Of a stretch of DNA of 64,000 nt, positions 24,552 through 36,650 are shown in pieces. The number at the start of each line of letters is the position of its first letter. Positions within the stretch are counted from its first letter, which is position 1. The translations under genes and the position numbers were made by a program. The notes beneath the pieces are model-generated. The model made no database searches. It was not told where the DNA came from and saw only the letters and a program-made list of their open reading frames with translations. This DNA is from Perilla frutescens (lineage: Eukaryota; Streptophyta; Magnoliopsida; Lamiales; Lamiaceae): the NCBI GenBank assembly GCA_026008535.1, contig BRKX01000001.1, forward strand, positions 41,883,317-41,947,316. The letters run 5' to 3'.

Positions 24552-24650
24552 GTCGTTTCTCTCTCTGTCCACCCCTCACTCTCTCGCCCTCACTCATTCA
24601 AAACAAAAACTATCTTCGTCGTCGTCGTCGTCGTCTCTCTCTCTCATTAA
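24473..24650. repeat. Poly-C, (CT)n and (CGT)n simple-sequence leader
   Basis: A C run (about 24517-24531), (CT)n (24532-24551), (CGT)n (about 24617-24634) and (CT)n (24635-24646) directly precede the ATG of the DUF1985 gene. This is like a pyrimidine-rich plant leader. The 104-residue frame across it is low complexity and rejected as a protein. Confidence 0.8.
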
Positions 24651-24691
24651 AAAAAAAAACTCACTCCGGAGGCCGAGAACACCCGACGGCG

Positions 24692-27568
24692 ATGGAGTCA
24701 TCGACATCTGCTCAAGTTAGTTTTTTTTGTTTATTAGCTGAAAATTTTATAGATCTGTTGTTTGTTTATTTGCTGAAAATATTATAGATCTTTAAAATCT
24801 AATATGTATTTTAATAGAGTTCAAAAATTGATGACTGATTTTGTGTGTGAGAATTGCATATTGTATGATTTGTTATATATTAATCGTTGATAAATATTTC
24901 ATAATCGTGGCCTGTTATGTATTATTGGTTGCCATGAAATTAATCGTAACTTAGTATTTTGTGATCGTAGCTTACTATTTTATAATCGTGGCTCAATAAT
25001 TTCTAATCGTAGGCCATATAATATTAATTGTGGATCACTAAATATTAATTGTATCATGTCATTAAATTAATCATAGCTTATTGAATAATAATCGTAGCAC
25101 AAGTTAATTTAATCGTAGCTCTTGATCATGGCTCATTAAATTAATCGTAGCATCTAGAAATATTGCTACGATTAATTTAAATATTTCTACGATTAATTTA
25201 AAACATTGCCACGATTAATTTAAAATATTGATATGATTAATTTAAATATTTCTCATTGCCACGATTAATTTATAATATTAATCGTGGACTAATTTGTAAT
25301 CGTGGCTCAATAATTTCTAATCGTAGGCCATATAATATTAATTGTGGATCACTAAATATTAATTGTATTGTGTCATTAAATTAATCATAGCTTATTGAAT
25401 AATAATCGTAGCACAAGTTAATTTAATCGTAGCTCTTGATCATGGCTCATTAAATTAATCGTAGCATCTAGAAATATTGCTACAATTAATTTAAATATTT
25501 CTACGATTAATTTAAAACATTGCCACGATTAATTTAAAATATTGCTATGATTAATTTAAATATTTCGATGATTAATTTAAATGAGCCATGATTAATTTAA
25601 AACATTGCTACATATGATTAATTTAATTTTTCTATGATTTATTTAAATTTTCTATGATTAATTTAAAATATTGCCATGATTAATTTAAATTTTCTACGAT
25701 TAATTTAAACATTGCTACGATTAATTTAAAATTGCTACGATTTAATTAAAATGACTAGGTTACGATCTATGACCTCTCATTAATATTTAATATTAAGTGT
25801 AGGCCATTTGTGTCACAATTATTAAATTTTGTGATTTAAATTTTGCAAATTTACAATTTATATGAAATATTAAAAGTATTTATTTTAATTATAATTTAGA
25901 CAGTCGCTACAGCGCCTGAGGCCTTCGATGATAGTGTATACAGTATACTAGACCGGAGACCGGAGGTAGTTGAGCATATTAGAGCTACATTACATGCGAT
26001 ATGTGGTGATGATGCTGTTAATTGTTTAGATCCAGATGCTTTGGATATTTTCTGGAATTTGGACTATAAGAGTGGTGACGTCCAGAAGAAAGTGATTCAT
26101 TCTTTGATGAGTCATGAGGTGCGCGTGTCGGATCGTGCACTGGAGGGACAAGAGACATGGTTTCAGATTCATCGATCCCAGATGTGCTTCAGTCCGAGTG
26201 AGTATAACCTGGTGTTAGGGTTACAATTCAGTGCCTCGACATTCGATCTGAATAGTGCGCACGTTGTTCCGCCGAGAGCCATCTACCATTGATTATTTTA
26301 AGGAAAGCGCACGATCATCCGTGAGATGGAGGATAGGTTCACAGAGATGAGGATGACCAGAGACGCTCCGGATTATATGAAGGTTGCGAACATAGTATTC
26401 GTATACCGGATGATTTTTTGCCTGGATCAGAATCAATACGTAAATCTATGGATGAGGGCTCTGGTGAAGGATGTGGACAGGTGAAATTCATTTCCATGGG
26501 GGGCATATTATTACCAGATACTGATGCACTTCATCATTTTCCTTCTCATGACTCGAGCGGCTATGTGTGAGAAAGGCCACGGGACGTATCATTTCTATGG
26601 GCCGATCTGGACATTCCAGGTAATTAGTTTTAAGTTTTTTGTTCTAAATTAGTGATGCATGGTTAAATCAAGCCAAAACGTAACCGATTTATTAATTTAT
26701 TTTACAGATATGGGCTTATGAGGTGATACCTGAGTTGGCCCGTGAGATTGGTATATATAGTGAACAGCTTACTATGTCCCGATATTTGAGGTGGACATTC
26801 AGGCTCCCTACCACTGACATATCCACCTTATTACAAGGATCGATACGTTTTTAGGTTTCTTTTTCTATATTTAGAATATCAAATCTATATTTGTTAATTA
26901 ATCTTAATGATATTACTAATTTCATGCAGTTACAGGTGGTTTCGTTCGTACCATCTCTAGAGGAGACGGCGACTCCATATTATCAAAGCATGCAGCTAGA
27001 GGGCGGTGCTCAGAGCGTGGATTTGTTTCCATATAAAGGGGAACAGAAGAAGATGCTTGCAAATGTAATATGTTATTGTTCTACTGAAGCTGCGTCATTG
27101 TGGGGCCATTAGCCCGAGGCACGAGGGGTGCTCAGAGACACAGAAGGGTCCGTAAGCGAGTCGGCCATTGAGGGACGAGTCAGATGATGAGATATCGAAT
27201 CTCCATTTCCTGACGAGACAACAGAGCACAGAGGAGATCCGGATCATAGATTGAGCCCTCCTCGAGCATGGAGAACAAAGCGTTTGAGAAGCGATCGATC
27301 TCTGAGTAGTGGAGAGCACGAGCGGTCCAGATGAAGTGTGGGGAGCCTTCAGAGAGTTTTATGGAGCGTTGGCTTCAGAGGGTTGTGGTGGATGTGAGGG
27401 AGGATATGATACCCCGTATTCAGGAGGTGTTGTGGACCAGGCTGTTGAGAGGGCATTTGCTAGGTTACATAGAGAGCAGGAACCAACCTCGAGCCACCAC
27501 AGTGATTAAGAGGGGGCTCGACGATCGCCCACTCCTGCTTTGAGCCAGCATAGTGATCGTACTGTGGA
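24692..27568 (+). pseudogene. DUF1985-domain gene of Kaonashi-like MULE, decayed
   Basis: Exon 1 24692-24715 (MESSTSAQ), intron 24716-25899 filled with minisatellite, exon 2 25900-26619, exon 3 26708 to about 26853, exon 4 from 26931. The protein shows DALDIFWNLDYKSGDVQKK, ETWFQIHRSQMCFSPSEYNL, VLGLQFSASTF, then FCLDQNQYVNLWMRALVKDV, YHFYGPIWTFQ and IWAYEVIPELARE. This pattern is DUF1985, the domain found next to ULP1 proteases in Kaonashi (KIU) MULEs. A later segment (about 27390-27568) resembles the minus-strand frame at 63.6-64.0 kb. In-frame stops (about 26290, 26299, 26482) and later frameshifts make it a pseudogene. It ends at the deletion junction with the MURA remnant. Confidence 0.8.
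24930..25760. repeat. AATCGTAGC minisatellite array in DUF1985 intron 1
   Basis: The core AATCGTAGC/GCTACGATTAATTTAAA occurs at least 20 times. Orientation is mostly forward at 24960-25150 and mostly reverse from 25160 on. A 314-bp segment is duplicated (24984-25297 and 25298-25611). The block lies wholly between exons 1 and 2. Confidence 0.85.
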
Positions 27569-27941
27569 AGTAGGGAACATAATCGTCTCTACATGGATAT
27601 CTATATTTCGTGCCAATAGATGGCCTGACTCGAGAACTGCTCAGATGTCTCGAAATCACATACACGACTATCTCGGACGTCTGTTTGTAAAGTAAATTGA
27701 GCAAATTTGCATCATCTTGCAAAGAAGCTCTGATTAGTGTGCCAGAATTGGTGATCGTCATGTAAAATAATTGATACTCCACTGTGCTCGGGTCAATCTG
27801 TAATAACTTGTGAACCTCTCTCACCAGTGAGCTAAAACACAGCTTATCGGATGACATCATCACAAGTTGCTTGTCACCACCTACATATTCTGATCTCTCC
27901 CATCGGTCACTTTGTCATACAATAATGCAACGTCTAACCAT
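27560..27941 (-). pseudogene. N-terminal remnant of MURA transposase, copy 1
   Basis: The ATG at 27941 follows a splice acceptor (aaattacag on minus) and reads MVRRCIIV, stop, then GGDKQLVMMSSDKLCFSSLV, REVHKLL and EIVVYVISR, up to DDYVPYF. It aligns along its length with 59949-60300 in copy 2. After VPYF it runs into the last codons of the convergent DUF1985 gene (about 27560-27568). The remaining MURA gene (MuDR zinc, DDE, SWIM) is absent. Confidence 0.85.
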
Positions 27942-27959
27942 CTGTAATTTATAAATAAT

Positions 27960-28720
27960 GCTACGATTCATTATATGAGGCCACAGTTAATGTCCTAAAC
28001 TAAACCCTAAACCCTATGATTAATAAAAGTCACGATTAATTTTATAAAAAAGCCACGATTAATTTAAAAAAATCAAAATTAATTTTTTTTTAAAAAGTTG
28101 CGATTAATTCTAAAAAACCCACGATTAATAAAAGTCACGATTAATTTAAAAAAACACGGTTAATTTTTTAAAAATCCATGATTAATTTTTTTAAAAAAAC
28201 CACGATTAATAAAAGCGCTGATTAGTTTTTTTTTAAAAAAGCCACGATTAATAAAAACAATGATTAATAAAAACCATGATTAATTTATAAAACTAAACTA
28301 TAATTACTTTATAACAAAAAAATGATCAATTATAAAGCCATAATTAACTAATGAAAACAATGCAATGATTATATTTATAAATTGCTATGATTATATTTTA
28401 CCAAGATACGATTAACTTTATAAAGATACGATTAAATTTAAATGCCACAATTATGAAGTTATGATTATTTAATAAATTGTACAATTATTTAACATATGAT
28501 ACAATTATATTTTCATAAGCTACGATTAATTAAAATTAGGCTACGATTAATGTAATTAATGCTACGATTAACTAAACATTGCTACGATCAATATATCAAA
28601 GGCTACGATTATGAACCAATGCTATGATTTCTTAGTTATGCCTAGGATTAAAGATTTTCATAAGGCTATAATTTTATTGAAACAAGGCTACGATTAAATA
28701 TATAAAAGGCTACGACATGC
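27960..28720. repeat. Minisatellite array in the MURA 5' intron, copy 1
   Basis: Many units of the type gccacgattaataaaa and gctacgattaa; on the MURA strand these read TTAATCGTGGC or TTAATCGTAGC. It corresponds in position to the AATCGATGCATTTTA array at 59690-59930 in copy 2. Confidence 0.8.
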
Positions 28721-28960
28721 AAATCTCTCTTCTCGTCTATTTTCAAATCATAACTCAACAACACATGCAATATAATCTAAATGAGAAATATTTACAAAAT
28801 AATTTCACAAAAATGGACATTACAAAATGTACCTTTCAATATTGGAAATTTATGTGTACTAATTAATTTCTTCTTGATGAATAATCTTGCATACGCCTTG
28901 CTCAAAAAAAAATTTCTCTAACTTTTTTACTCGGATTATTGTAGTGTAGTGTGAATAAGC
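28700..28960 (-). other. MURA 5' leader/first exon region, copy 1
   Basis: On minus this aligns with 50970-51200 in copy 2. Shared phrases are gagaaatttttt, gagcaaggcg, aaatttcca, then caaaggtacattttgta-like sequence with a GT donor, and tgtaaatattt. Probably an untranslated first exon and the start of the intron. Confidence 0.6.
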
Positions 28961-29269
28961 TCGGGTGTTCATGTCTATTTATTCAAAAAAAAATTACCTA
29001 CCCCCTTACACAACAATAAAACACGTGTATTAAATTCGGTCAATAAATTTATACATTCCACTTCTTTTTATTAATGAAGCACAGTAACTACCTCACTTAC
29101 ACAAGAAATAAATACATTCAATCGTATGTATTCAAGTAATTCTACTAGAAATATAGCTTATTACTACATTAATTGTGTTACACTTTAAAGCAAATGACAT
29201 TATAAATATTCTATCCATACACCAAGTTCCAAATACCTATCACTATAATTTATTAGAATCAATTATAAT

Positions 29270-29640
29270 CGTAGAATACGGTTATTTTAATATAATAATC
29301 CCCTTCATTTCTTAAAACATAATCATAGCTTTTTATAAAATAAAAAATTTAATCGTACCATATGATTATTTTTAGATAATAATCGTAGCATTTCACAAAA
29401 ATAATCGTAACCTTTTATAAAATTAATCCTAATTTTGAAATTATAATCGTAAAATTTAACAAATATAATCATGGCATACGATTCTTTTAATTTAATAATC
29501 GTAGCATTTCAATTTATAATCGTAGGATTCTAAAAAGTAATCGTAACTTTCAATTAAATAATCGTAGCATTCTAAAAAAATAATCGTGGCATTTTTAAAT
29601 AATTGTGGTATTCTAAAAAAATAATCGTAGACATCAACTC
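29270..29640. repeat. Subterminal minisatellite array, copy 1
   Basis: Repeated aataatcgtagcattt-type units lie between the right terminal repeat and the MURA leader. The (TA)n tract at about 29655-29690 follows directly. Confidence 0.8.
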
Positions 29641-29648
29641 TCATATTT

Positions 29649-29692
<44 letters not shown>

Positions 29693-29699
29693 GTAGTGA

Positions 29700-29822
29700 T
29701 AATAAATGTCAAAGTACACTTAGCGATTGGATGTCGAGATCAAATGTGTCATAGGACAAATTGTCCCCAAAACTCCATATTTTTAAAAGTTTTTTTTTCC
29801 AATCACTATTTACTTTTACCTA
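29700..29822 (-). repeat. Right terminal inverted repeat of MULE copy 1
   Basis: On minus reads ggtaaaagtaaatagtgatt, cttttaaaaatatggagttt, gacaatttgtc and caatcgctaagtg. Each has a counterpart in the same order at 50310-50410. Confidence 0.75.
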
Positions 29823-30646
29823 TTTTTATTTATTTCCACAATTAGTTATGACACACAGAATATAACACATTAGGGCTTGTGGGATCTGATCCGAGTAGGT
29901 AGGTAGAGACACAAACACACCAATCTGCAATCTAAGACACACCAGGTGTTCGTGTATTTTAGAATCTCGAATGAATTCTTTGTGCATTTAAGTGACAAAA
30001 TTTAAGCAAACTATTCATCACCAATCGCTTTTTCTTTGTGGATCTTTTTCCTTTTACTTTTTCTTATTTCACTGAAACTTCTAAAATTAGTTTCATGAAG
30101 AACACAAAAATGAACTCATCTTTAACATAATTGTGCTATATTCTCTGCAACACAATGAAATTTATTAATTTTTTTTCGATTTTAATTTCTTGTGTCTAGG
30201 TTGATTTACACTTGTTGATTTTGATTCAATCTACTCAATTAGAATTTATAATTATTTTTAGTATTTAATTTTTAAATAATCAATTATTAATTAAAAATTA
30301 AAATTTAAATAGTAAAATAATTAAAATCCATAATTGGATAGAATGAACTATAATTAACAAGCATAAATTATTATAGGAAATTCATATTGCCATATTATAT
30401 TGAGATTAATTATGTGTGAGACAATATTTATTGAGATTAATTATGTGTGAGACAATATTTTTTTTTAATCGCATGCTCTGTTAACGAGTAACGACATTGG
30501 GGTTTTTTTATATGATGCTATCATCTTTTTTAAGAAAAAAAATCATTGTTGTTAAATAGAAGGAGATAAAAAAATAAAAACAATATCGTAGCACACCTAT
30601 TTAATATCCCCATATATAATATGACAATAGAGATTATATATAAATT
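29823..30646. other. AT-rich spacer with palindromic repeat copy
   Basis: No gene. About 30170-30390 is a copy of the palindromic AT-rich family (ttttaatttcttgtgtctag, attagaatttataattattt, aaccat-like core, ataattaacaagcataaatt). A 31-bp tandem pair (attgagattaattatgtgtg plus agacaatattt) lies at about 30402-30462. Confidence 0.5.
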
Positions 30647-31272
30647 AGGGAAAATGTATGAAAACACATTTTAGGTAATGGCCCAATTCCGGGTACACAT
30701 TAAAATATGACTTGATTTATTTGGTCCCTTAAACTATTTTAAATGACGTAAATAAACATTGCTGTCAAAAATATTAATTTTTCCGTTAGTTAATGTTAAT
30801 TAAATGTGTAAAATTTTTACAGCCTAATTATGAGTGATTCATGTGATAATATCATGTAATGTTGGGTATGGTTGGAAATGTCTCATCATCGACTTTTTGA
30901 CGATACCCTTAATTCGTCAATTGGATATCGGATAATGGAGTAATTGGACAGAAAAAAGGAGATGAGAGTTTATATTCATTACTTAGACTGAAAATTTCGA
31001 CATTGTTTCAACGTCGAATATCGAAATTGAATGAGTGTGGGCTATATAAACATAGTTTCAATTTATTTTTCAATATACAACTATAGACGATACAATTTAA
31101 CCTAAAATTACACTACCAAAGTTTGCATGTTTAATTAATTAATCTTAATTACTAATGAAAAATTAATATTGGGTGATTTACAATAGTTTAAGGGGCCGAA
31201 TAAATCGAATTATACTTTAAGTATCTAATCGGAACTAAATCAATACCTCAAATGTGTTTTTATATATTTTCC
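30647..31272. mobile_element. Inverted-repeat element of the 41.6-43.0 kb family
   Basis: Ends ggaaaatgtatgaaaacac and the complement gtgttttt...atattttcc. The interior shares tatcatgtaatgttgggtat, gatacccttaattcgtcaat and gagtgtgggctat with 41.7-41.95 kb and, in reverse, with 42.6-42.85 kb. Probably a MULE-type MITE; no clean target duplication. Confidence 0.6.
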
Positions 31273-31572
31273 ATATAAAATATAACTTGAAAACATTGTA
31301 TATATCTATTTTTTTCCCTAACTATTTCTTAGAGTTGACTAGCATATTACGTTAGGGTACATCTATTCACAAATCCCATTTTCTCATTACAATTCTCAAT
31401 ATTATTTTTAATAAAAATACTTATATACACACACATATCCTATTTAGGCCTCATAACCCCATTCAATTTATTTTTGTAATCTCATATTTTTCTTCAATGC
31501 AAGCACCATATAGACCCAACATTTTAACTCCAGTTCAATTCTTAATTACTATCCACAAATTTCCAAAAATCA

Positions 31573-32482
31573 CTTGATTGGTACAGTGGAATGGAATGGA
31601 ATAAAATGATCATTCCAATTCCATTTCCACTCCCACGATTGATATCGTTCAAAATCAGAAATCACCATTCCCGATGGAATTGGATTCCAAAGGAAGGGAA
31701 ATAGTCATTCGACCTACCCCCATGGGTTTAGCTATTTCCAATGACCAAAAAAATTAATATAGATATATTTATATATAATCATGTCTTATAATATTATTTT
31801 ATGATATTTATAAAAAAAATCAAAAATCAAATTAAATAATTTATTATTATTATTATTATTTCTTAATTATTTTTATATTATTTATTTATTTTCAAAATAT
31901 AATTTAAAAATATGTGGTAAAATCAAATTTTGATAGCTTTTATAATTTTGTTGAAGAAAAACGAAAGTGATACCGAAATAAATATAACAAAAAATATGTT
32001 ATAATACAATATAAAATATTTATGTATTTGATATAATTTAATATATCAAATGAAAAATTGAAATGTTAAAGTATTTTTTTTATGAAGTAAAAATATTTTT
32101 ATTAACTTATACAAATTATTGTATATTGATTATTTAAATATTTTAGAATAAAATTTTTCAATAAAATAAATAAATTATAATTTGCTAAAAAAATTAGAAA
32201 AAATGATATACTAAAAAAAGAAAAATGGCGTTTAGAAATATAAAAAATAAATTAAGGCATGCGTTAATATTTATTAGCTACTACGTATACTTTATTCAAT
32301 TATAAAAAGATTTGAAATTACATGAAATATTCATTATATAATATAAAAATTAATATTTTATTCTGTTCTTCATTCCGTAGACATACCAATCATAAAAATC
32401 GTCATTTCATTCCATACTTAAGTTCATTCCATACTTAAGTTCATTCCATTCATACTTAATTTCATTCTATCATACCAATCAC
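31573..32482. mobile_element. Probable TIR element with GATTGGTA ends
   Basis: Left ttgattggtacagtggaatgg and right cattctatcataccaatca are inverted repeats with further inward matches (gaatggaat). A 17-bp unit (catacttaagttcattc) repeats near the right end (32418-32460). No ORF. Superfamily not settled; a hAT-like MITE is possible. Confidence 0.5.
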
Positions 32483-32882
32483 CTCCTAAATAATCATATA
32501 ACACTATTTTTCGCCAAATGCAAATGTCGATATAACAATAATCAAACTTTTTCTAAAAAAAAAAACAGAGATTAAACTTTGGCAAAACAAAACCAACAAT
32601 CTAACCGTCCGTGGATGAAGAGTTAGCCCATAATATATGAGTTTCTTCAAATGGTGAGGCTTAAATATTGGATATTATTTGGGATTCAACATCACAAAAC
32701 CACGAATTAATGACCAAAGAGCTGGACTTCTATGTGTACATAGGTTATATGAGGGTGTGAGTGTCATGCGCCTCTCATTTTTTTTCTTCTTCTAATTTTT
32801 TCTTTTATTTTAATTTCTGATTTTTTCCCCCAAAAAAATATGAGTATCCCTTAAATTTAAGTGAATTATCTTAATTTTTTTA

Positions 32883-33264
32883 GATTAATTGTCTTAAAAA
32901 TCATGAACTTTGAACTTAGTTGTAAATTTAACATCAACTTTAAAAATAGGCAATTAAAACACCAACTTTGAATTTGTGTGTTATTCAACATTCCCACATT
33001 TTTATAAAATAAATTAACATCCAATCCAACATACAATTATAGCTGCTTTGATGTCATTTTAAAAAATTGATGGTCGAGTCATGATGAGCTCAAAGAGATA
33101 ACGAGCAAATTGTATGTTGGATTGGAGGTCAATTTATTTTATAAAAATTTGAGGATGTTAAATAACACACAAATTCAAAGTTGGTGTTTTAATTGCCTAC
33201 TTTTAAAGTTCATGTTAAATTTACAACTGAGCTCAAAGTTCATGATTTTTAAGGTAATTAACCC
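32883..33264. mobile_element. MULE-type MITE with 9-11 bp target duplication
   Basis: Arms of about 165 bp, nearly perfect reverse complements (ttaaaaatcatgaactttga / tcaaagttcatgatttttaa; ccaatccaacatacaatt / aattgtatgttggattgg). Flanks 32872-32882 and 33265-33275 are identical (taattttttta, 11 bp). Termini GATTAATTGTC and GGTAATTAACCC resemble the Pack-MULE ends at 22008. Confidence 0.85.
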
Positions 33265-33276
33265 TAATTTTTTTAT

Positions 33277-33495
33277 CTAATGACTCGCGCAGTGTACTCG
33301 TCCAATGCTAATGTATAGGCTCGTGCACTGCGTTCGATAATTAATTTTCTCGAAATAAATATATACCCTAAAACGGAATTAGTGAACTCTAAATTAAAGT
33401 GAATTAGTTTATTTTTTTTATTCAGTGATTCGCGCGGTGCACTCACCCGACGCTAACGCGTGGGCTCGTGCTCTGCGCTCGACAATATATTTTTT
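33277..33495. repeat. GC-rich partly palindromic repeat, two units about 145 bp apart
   Basis: Unit cores gactcgcgcagtgtactcg (33282) and gattcgcgcggtgcactcac (33427) each continue through a gctaa-g-gt-ggctcgtgc segment to ctgcg(t/c)tcgat/caat. cgcgcagtg near the start is inverted as cactgcg near the end, so each unit can fold. An AT-rich lead-in, aagtgaattat/agtttatttttttta, precedes both; the MITE at 32883 sits in one of the lead-ins. Confidence 0.7.
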
Positions 33496-36400
33496 TTCAA
33501 ATTAAATATAAGCTCCTAATTGATATCTCAATAAACCTTAAAAAAATATAAACCTAATAAACCCAAAGTTCCCCCAAAAGTATACAAAATTCTAAAAGTA
33601 CTGAAAAATCCCTAAAAAAAATAAACCTCCCTTAAAAATCATAAATTCTAAATCTCTAAACTCCAAACATTAATTGGATAAAATAAATCATAATTTGAAT
33701 TAAATAAAGGCATGTAATTAAGATAAGTAGGCCCCAATACTTTTTAAGAATATATATGATATTTATGAATTTTTGAGTGATAATTTTTAATATTACGATG
33801 TATAATGTGTTTGATGAGTTTTTTTAATGAGTTGACTCAATTCAAAGTAGATCAACCGATCCGTTTAATATATGCAATGCACCCAATGCATGTATGTAAG
33901 TGTTTGCCATGAGCCTGAGATGGGAATTTTGGAGGTTATTTAAAACGCGGGTGATTAATAATGATGAACAAAAACATCCAAAAAAGGCATATATAATTAT
34001 GGCAGAAGAAATAAGGAACTCTGAAGAAATCATTTTTATTCAATAATATTATTGGTAGGGTTTTTAATTGGTGGGGGCTATATAAGGGCAAAATCGTCCA
34101 GTTTAATAATGTGTATATTTCAATTAAAATTCCAAGAGGCACATGAGACACACCACGCCAAATGCACGTTCTGTTCTAATTTGTGTTTTATATTTTAATC
34201 TTGTATTTTTTATGTTATTGCCTGTTTGATTAAATCATCATAAACACTAAAATATGGAAATTGTACTAAATATATTGTTGATTATACTTCAAATATTTCG
34301 ATTTTTTTTTAAATGATCCAGCGGAAATTTAAACATAATCGTGGTATTTTCGCAAGCATGTGGTCGATCTGCATTTTGATTATGGATATCAGAAACTTTG
34401 AAATTTTGCTTTAATCAAATATATAATCGAAGATAAAAACAATCGAAGATAAAAACATGTGTGAGAGATTGTTTTATGGGTTAAAATTCAAATTCATACG
34501 TACCTATATTAAATCATAGGTAATTTTATTGTTTTTTAATGTAATTGAATCCAAATCATAACTAGTCATAGGTAATTTTATTGTTTTTTAATGTAATTGA
34601 ATCCAAATCATAACTAGTCAACCGTGAGACGTCTCACACAGACACTACCTCAAAATCGAGAATTTATTTTAAGCAACTAATAGAACATGTAGCTATTCGC
34701 TAAAATTGAGATTTAATTATATCCTCTCAAAAGAAGCAAAGTTAATTGACAAATAATACCTGAATAAGGGTAATTATAAATCGGATGAAATTTTATGCTG
34801 TACATTTTTGCTACATTTTTTGAAATATAATCAAGTTTATTAGTTTTTTTTTTCAATTTTAATTTATTATGTTTAAATTTATTTTACTTTATTAATTATA
34901 ATTCATTCTACCTATTTGCACACTAATCGTCTATTGTACCTTTTATGTTGCATTTTCTAGCACACTCGATTTTTTTAATTTTTTTCATTTTTTTTTCTTT
35001 CGGTTTCAATTTGTTGTGATTTAATTTTATTTAGGGCTCACCCTACCCAATTAGGATTTATTGTAATTTTCTAGAATTTAATATTTTAAACAATCAATTA
35101 TTAACTAAAAATATAAAGCCAATACTAAAAAATACAATTCACCTTAATTGGTAAGGTGAATCCTAAATGATAAGTGTAAAATTAAACTAAAACGCAATAA
35201 ATTGAAATCTAAGGAAAAAATATGAAAAAACTAGAAGAAATAAAGTGTGTAATAAAGAATGCAACATCAGATATGCAATAGCGATTTTATCCCACCCAAT
35301 TGGGTTTATAATTATGTTTTAGTATTTAATCTACATAGCTGATTGGGTAGAATGAACCCTAATTAACAAGTGTAAAATTAAACTATGAAACACAAGAAGT
35401 TGAAATCGAAAAAAAATATAAAACATAAACTAATTAATAAATTTTACCGTATTGCAGAGGACGATGTACGTAGTACGAGTGTGTAACAGACAATTTCGTT
35501 CGATTATACAGTATTCATGTTCTCAACTTTCACCTATTTTGCAAAATTCTCATGCCTTTTAAATATTTAAACCATTATATATGATCATTCAATATTTTAT
35601 AAAAAATATCACCGGGTCAAAATCCAACATTGGGTTTATATGTAGGCATGTTGGAGTCCAAAGTGTATTTAATACTACGTTCATTTTAAAAATTAGGTGG
35701 AAGTTGGACTTCTATGCGCCAACACACAAATCCGAGTTCGAGAATTTTCAGTGGTGACATTTTTTATAAACTGTTAAAAAATCATTTTTATTACTATTTA
35801 TATATTTTAAATGTTATGATATTTTGCAATATAGATGAAAGTTAAAAGTCAGAAGTTTATAATTATCCGAATAATAATTAATGAAGAAAAAAACAAATAA
35901 TGAAATTTAAAAATTAGTTCCCTCATAATTGAAAAACTTAATTTGATAATCTTATACTTTAATTAAAAAAAAATAAAAATATATATAGTTTTACAACAAA
36001 AGTAATTCTTAGAAAAAGTGGGCGAAATGCGAAAATTGGTTGGCCCTGGGGGCTATGCTAGACTTGAGTTAGACTATTAAAACATATTTGACTATTAACA
36101 ACAACTCGCAATTCTTTGACTCGTAATATAATTAAACCATTTTTTTTTTCCTTTTTATAAAGCTGAACCAATATATTAAGATAACGAAACAATTCAATAG
36201 GCGAAAGATGAATAAAATTTGGAAACGAATAGAAACAATAGAACAAAGTAATTTTAAAGAAATTTGAGCTAATTGATGAACGACAGTTTGCAATTCGTCC
36301 GTCTCAAATGTACTCAACCAAACTAAAAAGATGGGCAAAAACTTGACATCATCCACAATGCTACTGAGATAAGATAAATGGAATAAATTGATTTGTGGGA

Positions 36401-36650
36401 GTAGAAGAGATCATGACAATTAAACCACACTTTACTAATCAAACTAATTCATAATTACACTACTCTTCCCATTTCTGTTTTATACAAAATAAATAAATAA
36501 ATAAAAAGTCACAACATGATAGTGTTGCTACATAAACTAATGCCCAAACACTACAAAATCCTCACTCAAAGATTTGACTATAAATTATTTACTCCTTCAA
36601 CGGCCTATGCCACGTCACCACCAAAAATTGGAAACGTGCGCACCAAATAT
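33496..36650. other. AT-rich spacer with palindromic repeat copies
   Basis: No gene is supported. Copies of the palindromic AT-rich family lie at about 34790-35240 and 35285-35440 (cccaattaggatttattgta, gattgggtagaatgaaccc). A 52-bp direct duplication lies at 34514-34617, and a 14-bp palindrome GTGAGACGTCTCAC at 34625-34638. The small ORFs on minus at 33.8-34.15 and 36.06-36.36 kb have no recognisable domain. Confidence 0.45.
34514..34617. repeat. 52-bp tandem duplication
   Basis: tcataggtaattttattg starts both units (34514 and 34566), each ending ccaaatcataactag. The two appear identical. Confidence 0.95.

Larger units (their letters stand above)
24226..29822. mobile_element. Kaonashi-like MULE, copy 1 (internally deleted)
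   Basis: The right terminal region (29822-29700 on minus) aligns with the left end of copy 2 (50301-50412). The left terminal region (about 24226-24350) is a weaker match to both. Between them: a DUF1985 pseudogene on + (24692-27568), the 5' end of a MURA gene on minus (27941-27560), a conserved MURA leader (about 28960-28700) and three AATCGTAGC minisatellite arrays. Catalytic MURA and the ULP1 protease are gone, so the copy is non-autonomous. Outer ends are approximate; no target duplication was recognised. Confidence 0.75.

Noticed and set aside
24473..24787. 104-residue ORF on +
   Set aside because: Translation of (CT)n, poly-C and (CGT)n leader; the supported start here is the ATG at 24692 in another frame with a splice donor.
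25140..25760. CRISPR-like regular repeats
   Set aside because: Units are contiguous and variable with no unique spacers, in plant DNA; a minisatellite.
24692..27568. Reading the DUF1985 locus as a functional plant mobile-domain host gene
   Set aside because: Stops and frameshifts, deletion junction, and shared ends with another MULE copy point to a transposon gene remnant.
33842..34151. Two overlapping minus ORFs as a small membrane protein gene
   Set aside because: Hydrophobicity comes from AT-rich codons; no promoter, conserved motif or splice pattern seen.
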